This document shows, piece after piece, positions 17,237 through 24,198 of a stretch of 55,385 nucleotides of DNA; the stretch's first letter is position 1; every line of letters begins with the position of its first letter. The notes below the pieces were generated by a model that had not been told where the DNA came from, did no database searches, and worked only from the letters and a program-made list of their open reading frames with translations. Where the stretch lies: assembly GCF_000620125.1 (NCBI RefSeq), contig NZ_JHVL01000023.1, positions 1 to 55,385 of the forward strand, read 5' to 3'. The position numbers and the translations under genes were made by a program. Source of the DNA: Clostridiisalibacter paucivorans DSM 22131. Its GTDB lineage: Bacteria; Bacillota; Clostridia; Tissierellales; Clostridiisalibacteraceae.

Positions 17237-19172
17237 TGTCAATTCCTCCAAAATTCTTTTTAACCCAATTTAAATATCCACCTGCCATAAGGATATCAAC
17301 ATCTCTCTTTGAACCTGCAAAACGACACTTTATTACTATATCTTTGGTCTTATTTATAACTTCAATTTCATTGTTTTCAATCAACAAATCTCTCAACTTA
17401 TATATATATATATCATCATCAAAACCTATGTTTTCATAATCCTCTTTATTTATGAACTCCAAAGGTATTATACCTGCATTGATCAAATTCGCCTTATGAA
17501 TTCTAGCAAAGGATTTAGCTAAAATAGCCTTTATTCCAAGATATAATGGTACTAAAGCAGCATGTTCTCTGCTTGAGCCTTGACCATAATTTTCTCCTCC
17601 AACTATAAACCCACCATTATTTTCTTCACATCTCTTCCAAAATTCATCATCTATAGTGCTAAATGCATATTTAGAAAGATGGGGAATATTTGATCTATAT
17701 GGTAGCAAACTGGCATTAGATGGCATTATATGATCTGTAGTTATGTCATCATCTACCTTCAACACCACTTTACCCTCTATACAATCCTTCAATTTCTTAT
17801 TTATAGGAAATGGTTTAATATTTGGACCCATTTTGACCTTTAAGCCATCTCTTTTTTCTGAAGGATATATGAATAAATTATTATTTTCTTTAAATACCTC
17901 GGGTACATCTATGTCTATTGCCTCTCCCAATACCCTTGGGTCTTCAGCATAACCCTTTATGGCTGATATAGCTGCCACTTCTGGACTTACCAAATATACA
18001 TGGGCACTCTTAGTTCCGCTTCTTCCATAGAAATTCCTATTAAAAGTTCTCAAAGATATGGCATCATTCTTAGGTGCTTGCCCCATACCTATACATGGAC
18101 CACATGCACATTCCAATACCCTTGCACCAGCTGAAATCATATGGGCTAAAGCTCCATTTTCTGCTAGCATATTTAGTATTTTACTTGATCCAGGCGATAT
18201 ACTGAGACTTACATCTGGATGAACTTTTTTGCCTTTCAGTATATTGGCAACCTTCATTAAGTCTGTATATGATGAGTTAGTGCAGCTACCTATAGCTACC
18301 TGATCTACCTTTAGCCCCTTTATATTCTCTATTGTATCTACATTATCAGGACTATGGGGTTTAGCTACTAATGGTACTATATCTCCTAAATCTATATCTA
18401 TCACATCATCATAAACTGCATCTTCATCTGCCTTTAATTCAATCCAATCTCCTTCTCTATTTTGAGACCTTAGATATTCATATGTTTCATTGTCACTAGG
18501 AAATATGGATGTAGTAGCACCTAATTCAGCGCCCATATTGGTTATAGTGGCCCTATCTGTTACTGATAAGTACTTAATCCCATCACCTGAATATTCTATA
18601 ACCTTTCCTACCCCACCTTTTACTGTTAATTTATCTAGTATATACAATATAATATCTTTTGCAGAAACCCATGGTTTAAGATTTCCGTTAAGATTTACAT
18701 TTAAAACCTCTGGCATCTTAAGCCAATATTTCCCTGTAGCCATTGCAACTGCCACATCTAACCCACCAGCTCCAATAGACAACATACCAAGGCCTCCATT
18801 TGTGGGGGTATGGCTATCCGAGCCTATCAATGTACCCCCTGGTTTCCCAAAGTTCTCTAAATGTAATTGGTGACATATACCATTACCAGGCTTAGAAAAA
18901 ACAATTCCATATTTAGCAGCAGCACTCTTTATAAATTCATGGTCATCAGCATTTTCGAATCCTGTCTGCAATGTATTATGATCTATATATGCAACAGATA
19001 AATCAGTCTTTATATCCTTTATATCCATTGCCTCTAATTGTAAATATACCATGGTTCCTGTGGAATCTTGGGTCAATGTTTGGTCTATTTTTATCCCTAT
19101 TTCTTCTCCCTTTTTTAGTTGTCCTGAAACTATATGTCTTTCAAGTATCTTATATGTCAAATTTTTTCCCAT
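17229..19172 (-). CDS. Aconitate hydratase (4Fe-4S, monomeric mitochondrial-like type)
   Basis: This 647-residue enzyme isomerises citrate to isocitrate. The three cluster cysteines are in GSCTNSS and in ACGPCIGMG. Substrate residues appear in GSDSHTPTNGGLG, TDHIMPS and the C-terminal swivel domain (GGENYGQGSSREHAALVPLYLG). The length fits the short clostridial aconitases, not the roughly 900-residue AcnA. It is the second gene of the citrate synthase-aconitase-isocitrate dehydrogenase operon, with 14 bases to the upstream gene. Homoaconitase activity is a less likely alternative. Confidence 0.93.
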   Translation of the reverse strand: MGKNLTYKILERHIVSGQLKKGEEIGIKIDQTLTQDSTGTMVYLQLEAMDIKDIKTDLSVAYIDHNTLQTGFENADDHEFIKSAAAKYGIVFSKPGNGICHQLHLENFGKPGGTLIGSDSHTPTNGGLGMLSIGAGGLDVAVAMATGKYWLKMPEVLNVNLNGNLKPWVSAKDIILYILDKLTVKGGVGKVIEYSGDGIKYLSVTDRATITNMGAELGATTSIFPSDNETYEYLRSQNREGDWIELKADEDAVYDDVIDIDLGDIVPLVAKPHSPDNVDTIENIKGLKVDQVAIGSCTNSSYTDLMKVANILKGKKVHPDVSLSISPGSSKILNMLAENGALAHMISAGARVLECACGPCIGMGQAPKNDAISLRTFNRNFYGRSGTKSAHVYLVSPEVAAISAIKGYAEDPRVLGEAIDIDVPEVFKENNNLFIYPSEKRDGLKVKMGPNIKPFPINKKLKDCIEGKVVLKVDDDITTDHIMPSNASLLPYRSNIPHLSKYAFSTIDDEFWKRCEENNGGFIVGGENYGQGSSREHAALVPLYLGIKAILAKSFARIHKANLINAGIIPLEFINKEDYENIGFDDDIYIYKLRDLLIENNEIEVINKTKDIVIKCRFAGSKRDVDILMAGGYLNWVKKNFGGIDND

Positions 19173-19186
19173 AGTATCCTCTCCCT

Positions 19187-20335
19187 TTAAGCCTGTTTCA
19201 TGTCTAATCCATTTTCTAAAAGATATTCTTCATATATATTTAATAATTCTTTATCAGTTAAAGCCCTCTTCAAAGATACAGAAGTATGTCTAACCTTTTC
19301 CAATACCCTTGATGCAGTAAAATTATCTATATTTATATCATTTTGAGATAATTTATTCTTAATTGCAGCAGTTCCTGAGTGTTTTCCTATAACAATCTTT
19401 CTTTCCAATCCCAATTCATCAGGATTAAATATTTCATATGTCAATGGATTTTTAAGGGCTCCATCAGCATGTATGCCTGATTCATGTGAGAATATATTCT
19501 TGCCCACTATAGTCTTCCATGGTGAAATGTCTCTACCAGAGGCTATAGAAACATATTCACATAGGGGTTTGAGCTTATTTATATTATATCCATTATCTAT
19601 ATTCAAGGAACTCTTCAATGCCATTGCAGCCTCTTCCAATGCAGCATTTCCTGCCCTTTCTCCCAATCCATTCACTGTAACGCCAACATAATTAGCCCCT
19701 GCCATAACTCCCGCTATAGCATTTGCTGTCGCCATACCTAAATCGTTATGGGTATGCATTTCCACATCTATACCTACATTATCCTTTATATATTTAACAA
19801 TGTCATAGGTATCTATAGGATTCATTATACCCACTGTATCGCAAAATCTCACCCTGTCAGCTCCAGCTTCCTTTGCCAATTTTGCAAATTTCAACAAGAA
19901 TGGTCGTTCAGTTCTAGAACTATCTTCGGCATTCACTGAGACGTACATTCCATTTTTCTTAGCATAATAAACAGCATTGGTCATATCCTCCAAGACCTCT
20001 GCCCTAGTAGATTTCAATTTATGTTTTATATGGATATCTGATGTGGATATAGATATGGCAACTGCATCTACACCACAATCTATGGACGCTTGTATATCTC
20101 TAATAACGGCTCTATTCCAACCCATAATACTTGCCTTTAAATTGCTTTTAACTATTTTCCTTATAACTTCCTTTTCATCTCCACCCATGACAGGTATACC
20201 TGCCTCTATCTGTTCAACCCCAACTTCATCTAAAAGTTTAGCTATATAAATTTTTTCTTCATTAGCAAAAACAACTCCAGCAGTTTGTTCTCCATCTCTA
20301 AGCGTAGTATCTACCAATCTAATTTTCCTTTCCAC
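19187..20335 (-). CDS. Homocitrate synthase-family enzyme, probable (R)-type citrate synthase
   Basis: The 382-residue protein belongs to the DRE-TIM metallolyases: VDTTLRDGEQTAGVVF at the N-terminus, VRFCDTVGIMNP, the metal ligands EMHTHNDLGMATANA and GLGERAGNAALEE, and SHESGIHADG. Homologues act as homocitrate synthase, isopropylmalate synthase or Re-citrate synthase. The following aconitase and isocitrate dehydrogenase argue for citrate made from oxaloacetate and acetyl-CoA to supply 2-oxoglutarate and glutamate. Homocitrate cannot be ruled out. The start is GTG at 20335 with GGAGG seven bases upstream; the longer reading frame has no ribosome site. Confidence 0.85.
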   Translation of the reverse strand: MERKIRLVDTTLRDGEQTAGVVFANEEKIYIAKLLDEVGVEQIEAGIPVMGGDEKEVIRKIVKSNLKASIMGWNRAVIRDIQASIDCGVDAVAISISTSDIHIKHKLKSTRAEVLEDMTNAVYYAKKNGMYVSVNAEDSSRTERPFLLKFAKLAKEAGADRVRFCDTVGIMNPIDTYDIVKYIKDNVGIDVEMHTHNDLGMATANAIAGVMAGANYVGVTVNGLGERAGNAALEEAAMALKSSLNIDNGYNINKLKPLCEYVSIASGRDISPWKTIVGKNIFSHESGIHADGALKNPLTYEIFNPDELGLERKIVIGKHSGTAAIKNKLSQNDINIDNFTASRVLEKVRHTSVSLKRALTDKELLNIYEEYLLENGLDMKQA

Positions 20336-20373
20336 ACCAATTCCTCCCTTAACAAAATTTCTTCTTTGCATCT

Positions 20374-20410
20374 TTGTATACAATTATACATTTTTTGAAA
20401 TGTGTTTGTC
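20374..20410 (-). promoter_or_regulatory. Promoter and GntR-type operator of the citrate operon
   Basis: On the minus strand TTGACA (20405-20410) and TATAAT (20383-20388) lie 16 bases apart, both consensus. Immediately downstream, at the expected transcription start, is the perfect palindrome TTGTATACAA (20374-20383), the form of operator used by FadR/VanR-type GntR proteins. The gntR gene ends the operon, so this is probably an autoregulatory repression site. Confidence 0.75.
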
Positions 20411-20690
20411 AATAACTTTCATAATTTAATTTTTGAATTACTTTTTATTAACAATTTATCCATCCTTAATTTTAATATGAAATCCTTTATTTTTAAACGT
20501 TTTTATGCATTATATCGATTGAACTCAAAAATATTTTTAATATTTTCCAATGCAAGTTATTTATTTATTTATTCATTAATTTTATAATTCTCTCCTTTTA
20601 TTCAAACTTGATATTTATATACTCTTTATTTTTTTTGCCATATATAATAAACTATTTACAAGATAAGTTTAAAATTTAAAATAAATTAGG
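20411..20690. other. Divergent intergenic region without a recognisable gene
   Basis: About 280 very AT-rich bases lie between the citrate operon promoter (minus) and the HutP-family gene (plus). No credible coding region, RNA structure or repeat was seen. A TATAAT at about 20643-20648 on the plus strand could be the -10 of the HutP-family gene but has no good -35. Confidence 0.4.
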
Positions 20691-20700
20691 AGGCCTTTTT

Positions 20701-21120
20701 ATGAATTTTAAAAGTACCGATGTGGGTAAAGCATCTGTAAACATGGCTATATCCTCTAGAGCTGAAGAGGAAAGACTCATAAAAGAATATAAATCCAAGG
20801 GAATGATTGCAACAGCAGTAGATATAGGTGGAGATCTCATTGCATCAATACCTAAAATTATAGAGAGGGCAATAGTCTCTTCCAAAAGATGTGGGCTTAT
20901 TGAAGAATCCCATATACATGAAGGGGCAGTGGTAGGTGCTACTAGAGAAGCTATCATGCAAGTGGGAGACAAGGCCCATGGCTTTAGTGTTGGAGGCAAG
21001 ATAGGTATTGCTCGAAGTGGAGAACATATAAGTGTATGTATATTTCTAAGTATAGGACTTCTTCACTTAGATGAAGTTGCCATAGGATTGGGACATAGGT
21101 CTATACCCATAATAAAGTAA
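20701..21120 (+). CDS. HutP-family RNA-binding antitermination-type protein
   Basis: The 139-residue protein resembles HutP, the hexameric B. subtilis protein that binds UAG triplets and controls termination in the hut leader. Shared features are AVDIGGDLIASIPKIIERAIVSSKR, the core GAVVGATREAI, KIGIARSGEHISVCIFLSIGLLHLDEVAIGLGHR and the C-terminal GLGH. Two metal-coordinating His residues of B. subtilis HutP (in its HALYHATMEAL segment, recalled from memory) appear to be Gly here. AGGAGG lies seven bases before the ATG. There is no hut operon nearby; instead a UAG-rich leader and an ABC transporter follow directly. Its RNA target and ligand are inferred. Confidence 0.85.
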   Translation: MNFKSTDVGKASVNMAISSRAEEERLIKEYKSKGMIATAVDIGGDLIASIPKIIERAIVSSKRCGLIEESHIHEGAVVGATREAIMQVGDKAHGFSVGGKIGIARSGEHISVCIFLSIGLLHLDEVAIGLGHRSIPIIK

Positions 21121-21149
21121 TATTCCCAGAATTTTAACAATATTTATTC

Positions 21150-21178
21150 TTGACATATATATTTATATAATATATAAT
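21150..21178 (+). promoter_or_regulatory. Consensus sigma-A promoter of the UAG-leader/ABC transporter operon
   Basis: TTGACA (21150-21155) and TATAAT (21173-21178) are exactly 17 bases apart, a perfect match to the vegetative consensus. Transcription would start near 21185 and run through the UAG-rich leader. It begins 30 bases after the HutP-family gene. Confidence 0.9.
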
Positions 21179-21216
21179 CACACTCAAATATAAATTTGAA
21201 GCGTTGTAAGAATTCG

Positions 21217-21272
21217 TAGATTATGTAGTGTAGTATAGTAGGTAATACGTAGAATGGTAGCATGGTAGGGAG
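21217..21272 (+). promoter_or_regulatory. UAG-triplet array in the leader RNA (probable HutP/TRAP-like binding region)
   Basis: Eight TAG triplets start at 21217, 21226, 21231, 21236, 21239, 21250, 21258 and 21266, plus a GAG at 21270, all within 56 bases of untranslated leader. Spacing ranges from 3 to 11, with the last three TAGs at a regular period of 8. Such arrays are the targets of TRAP and HutP. The 3' end GGGAGT (21268-21273) can pair with ACTCTC (21295-21300), the left arm of the terminator, giving a candidate antiterminator. No T-box motif or tRNA-like element is present. Confidence 0.65.
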
Positions 21273-21294
21273 TTCTTTATAATTTTTGTATAAC

Positions 21295-21326
21295 ACTCTC
21301 CTATGGGAGAGTTTTTTGTTTTTTTA
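21295..21326 (+). terminator. Leader terminator upstream of the ABC transporter
   Basis: ACTCTCC and GGAGAGT form a 7-bp GC-rich stem with a short loop, followed by TTTTTTGTTTTTTT, an excellent intrinsic terminator. It lies between the promoter at 21150 and the first gene at 21369, so it acts as an attenuator as well as ending any HutP-family transcript. Confidence 0.9.
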
Positions 21327-21368
21327 AACTATTATAAATATAAAAATATTTTTTAGGAGGATGGTAGT

Positions 21369-22391
21369 ATGGTAGTGAAAAAAAGATTTGCTATTCTAAT
21401 TTCTATCTTGTCAATTTTTTCAATTCTTTTAATAGGCTGTTCTGATGATAAAACAGCTGAAAATCAAAACTCTTCATCTAATTCAAATGATGATCAGAAA
21501 GTTTCCATAGGTATTTCTCAAATTGTTGAACATCCTGCTCTGGATGCTGCTAGAGAGGGTTTTATTGCCGCTTTAGATTCCAAAGGATTTAAAGATGGAG
21601 AAAATCTCGAAGTGGATTATCAAAATGCCCAAGGGGATATGCCCACGGCTCAAACTATAGCCAATGATTTTGTATCTTCTAAAAAAGATTTAATTTTAGC
21701 TATAGCTACCCCTACAGCTCAAGCAGCTTATAATGTAACCAAGGATATTCCAATAGCTATTACTGCCGTTACAGATCCTGTAGAAGCAGGTTTAGTAAAA
21801 TCTTGGGATAAATCCAATACTAATGTATTTGGTACCAGCGATGCTACTCCAGCAGATAAGCAATTTAAGCTTATCCAAGAACTGTTTCCAAATGCCAAAA
21901 ATATTGGGATTATATACAATACAAGTGAAACTAATTCAGAAATCCAAGTAGAAAAAGTTAAAAAAATAGCAGCAGATTTAGGATTAAATATAATCACATC
22001 GGGAGTAACCAATGTAAATGAGATTAGTCAATCCTTAGATTCTATTACTAACGATATAGATGTATTATATACTCCTACTGACAATACTGTAGCATCATCT
22101 ATGCCATTAATTGTAGATAGATGTACTGAGAAAAACATCCCTGTTATAGGGGCAGAAAAGGCCCATGTTGAAGCAGGGGCATTGGCAACTGAAGGAATAG
22201 ATTACTACAAATTAGGATTTGAAACTGGCCTAATAGCAGTGAAGGTATTAGAAGGAGAGTCCCCTGAAGATATGCCCATTTCAACACTTAAAAATACCGA
22301 ACTAGCTATAAATCTAAAAACAGCAAAAATGTTGGATTTAAATATTCCAACAGACATCAAAGACAATGCAATATTGATTGGGGAGGAGTAG
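21369..22391 (+). CDS. ABC transporter substrate-binding lipoprotein (TrpX-type)
   Basis: A 340-residue lipoprotein: signal segment with lipobox LIGC (Cys24), then an Asn/Ser-rich linker and a periplasmic-binding-like fold (VSIGISQIVEHPALDAAREGFIAAL; LILAIATPTAQAAYNVTKDIPIAITAVTDPVEAGL). This is the family of TrpX, associated with aromatic amino acid uptake. The actual ligand cannot be read from sequence. AGGAGG lies eight bases before the ATG. The ribosome site and start are overlapped by two TAG triplets repeating the leader motif. Permease and ATPase genes follow. Confidence 0.9.
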   Translation: MVVKKRFAILISILSIFSILLIGCSDDKTAENQNSSSNSNDDQKVSIGISQIVEHPALDAAREGFIAALDSKGFKDGENLEVDYQNAQGDMPTAQTIANDFVSSKKDLILAIATPTAQAAYNVTKDIPIAITAVTDPVEAGLVKSWDKSNTNVFGTSDATPADKQFKLIQELFPNAKNIGIIYNTSETNSEIQVEKVKKIAADLGLNIITSGVTNVNEISQSLDSITNDIDVLYTPTDNTVASSMPLIVDRCTEKNIPVIGAEKAHVEAGALATEGIDYYKLGFETGLIAVKVLEGESPEDMPISTLKNTELAINLKTAKMLDLNIPTDIKDNAILIGEE

Positions 22392-22393
22392 AT

Positions 22394-23290
22394 ATGTTTA
22401 CATTTTGGATTAATACTATGGAACAAGGACTAATTTTTTCTATAATGGTTCTTGGTGTCTTTATAACATATAAAATATTAGACTTTCCTGACTTATCTGT
22501 AGATGGCAGTTTCCCTTTGGGAGCTGCTGTTGCAGCTAGTATGCTTACTAGAGGAGTAGATCCCATAATTACCAGTATATTAGCCCTATTAATGGGTATG
22601 TTAGCAGGCTTTTTCACAGGGATTTTGCACGTTAAATTTAAAATTACTAATCTCCTTTCCGGTATATTAGTAATGATAGGTCTTTATTCCATTAATCTCA
22701 GGGTAATGGGAAAAGCAAATGTACACCTTTTTGATAAAGAGACTTTGTTTAGCAATAATATTAATCCCTTAATAATTATACTTGCATTTATGATTATAAC
22801 TAAATTAGTATTAGACTTTTTATTAAAGACTAAATTTGGTTTTATATTAAAGGCTACGGGAGATAACCCACAATTAGTAACATCTTTGGGGATAAATATA
22901 GGAACTATAAAGATATTGGGATTAATGATAGCCAATGGTTTTGTATCTCTGTCAGGAGCAATACTGGCACAATATCAGGGCTTTTCTGACGTAGGTATGG
23001 GAGCTGGTATGATAGTTATGGGATTGGCATCTATTATATTGGGTGAGGCAATACTTAAGAAAACCCCTTTAAACTCTCCTACAATAATGGCAGTAATAGG
23101 TGCATTATTATATCAGATAGGAACTGGATTCGCATTGAAACTGGGATTCCCTGCAACAGATTTAAAGCTCATAACTGTAATAATAATAGTATTGGCATTG
23201 GCATTCAAAAACAACCCTTTAAAGTTTAATCTAAAAAAGTTTATATTTACTGGAGGTGATTCCCCTGTTACGAATACGAAATCTGCATAA
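22394..23290 (+). CDS. ABC transporter permease (TrpY-type)
   Basis: The 298-residue protein has about eight membrane segments and belongs to the permease group related to branched-chain amino acid and sugar permeases. Typical segments are ILDFPDLSVDGSFPLGAAVAA near the N-terminus and SGAILAQYQGFSDVGMGAGMIVMGLASIILGEA. It begins two bases after the lipoprotein stop, with GGGGAGGAG overlapping that end. It should form the channel for the substrate bound by the upstream lipoprotein. Confidence 0.9.
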   Translation: MFTFWINTMEQGLIFSIMVLGVFITYKILDFPDLSVDGSFPLGAAVAASMLTRGVDPIITSILALLMGMLAGFFTGILHVKFKITNLLSGILVMIGLYSINLRVMGKANVHLFDKETLFSNNINPLIIILAFMIITKLVLDFLLKTKFGFILKATGDNPQLVTSLGINIGTIKILGLMIANGFVSLSGAILAQYQGFSDVGMGAGMIVMGLASIILGEAILKKTPLNSPTIMAVIGALLYQIGTGFALKLGFPATDLKLITVIIIVLALAFKNNPLKFNLKKFIFTGGDSPVTNTKSA

Positions 23291-24059
23291 GACATTCAAT
23301 AATAATACTGTAAATCAAGTAACCTTATTTAAAAGTCTATCTTTAGATATAGAAGAAAATGACTTCGTTACAATAATAGGTAGTAATGGTGCAGGAAAAT
23401 CAACCTTATTAAATATAATCTCTGGAATGATAAGTATAGATGATGGAACTATAGTTTTGAATGATAAAGATATCTCTAAAATGACAGAATTTAAAAGAAC
23501 AAGATTCATAGGGAGGGTATTTCAAGATCCTTCTTTAGGTACTTCTCCTTCTATGACTATACTAGAAAATCTGTCCATGGCATATAATAAAGGAAGAAGT
23601 TTCGGTCTTTCTCATGGTGTATCCAATAAAAACATACCCCTCTTTAAGGAACTTTTGTCCCAATTGTCTTTGGGACTAGAAGACAAATTAGATACAAATG
23701 TTGGTATGTTATCTGGGGGACAAAGACAATCTCTAGCATTAATTATGGCAACACTGTCTACGCCTAAGTTATTGCTTTTAGATGAGCATACAGCAGCACT
23801 AGATCCTAAAACCTCTGAAACAATAATAAAGATTACTAAAGATATAGTTAAAGATAAGAAAATATCTACTCTTATGGTAACACATAATTTGAATCACGCT
23901 ATAGATATAGGAAACAGACTAATTATGCTCCATAGGGGTGCTGTAGTATTAGACATAAGGGACAGAGAAAAGGATAACTTAACTATAGATAAATTACTAA
24001 AATTATTCAATAATATAAATCCCTCAGATAGCTTGAGTGATAGGTTGCTATTTTCATAA
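23256..24059 (+). CDS. ABC transporter ATP-binding protein (TrpZ-type)
   Basis: The 267-residue ATPase has Walker A GSNGAGKST, Q-loop in GRVFQDPSLGTSPSMTI, signature LSGGQRQ, Walker B LLLLDEHTAALD and a switch His in VTHNLNHA. The EHTAALDPKT form is typical of this transporter family. The 5' end overlaps the permease gene by 35 bases. The GTG at 23256 overlaps its GGAGG site, so true initiation may be at CTG 23265, eight bases after it, giving a start MLRIRN like homologues. A terminator follows. Confidence 0.9.
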   Translation: MIPLLRIRNLHKTFNNNTVNQVTLFKSLSLDIEENDFVTIIGSNGAGKSTLLNIISGMISIDDGTIVLNDKDISKMTEFKRTRFIGRVFQDPSLGTSPSMTILENLSMAYNKGRSFGLSHGVSNKNIPLFKELLSQLSLGLEDKLDTNVGMLSGGQRQSLALIMATLSTPKLLLLDEHTAALDPKTSETIIKITKDIVKDKKISTLMVTHNLNHAIDIGNRLIMLHRGAVVLDIRDREKDNLTIDKLLKLFNNINPSDSLSDRLLFS

Positions 24060-24080
24060 AATTTATATTGCTTAAAGTTA

Positions 24081-24127
24081 AAAATGGAATTGTAAACTAT
24101 AATAGTCTACAATTCCATTTTGTTTTT
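24081..24127. terminator. Bidirectional terminator between ABC operon and chemoreceptor
   Basis: AAAATGGAATTGTA pairs perfectly with TACAATTCCATTTT around a 13-base loop. The plus strand continues TGTTTTTTAT and the minus strand TTTAACTTT, so it can end both convergent transcripts. Confidence 0.85.
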
Positions 24128-24198
24128 TATAATTTCTAATAGCCCTAATCTACAAGGTGAACTTACATATGCTTTGGGGGGTTGTCTTTTATAAAATT

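Noticed and set aside
21217-21272. TRAP (MtrB) as the sure binder of the UAG array
   Set aside because: TRAP prefers a regular five-base period and no mtrB gene is in the window; the gene next door is HutP-like. TRAP from elsewhere is not excluded but is not supported here.
21185-21368. Trp T-box or tRNA-dependent leader upstream of the ABC transporter
   Set aside because: No TGGNACC motif, no AGGGTGG-type element and no specifier stem; the UAG triplets and a short terminator explain the leader better.
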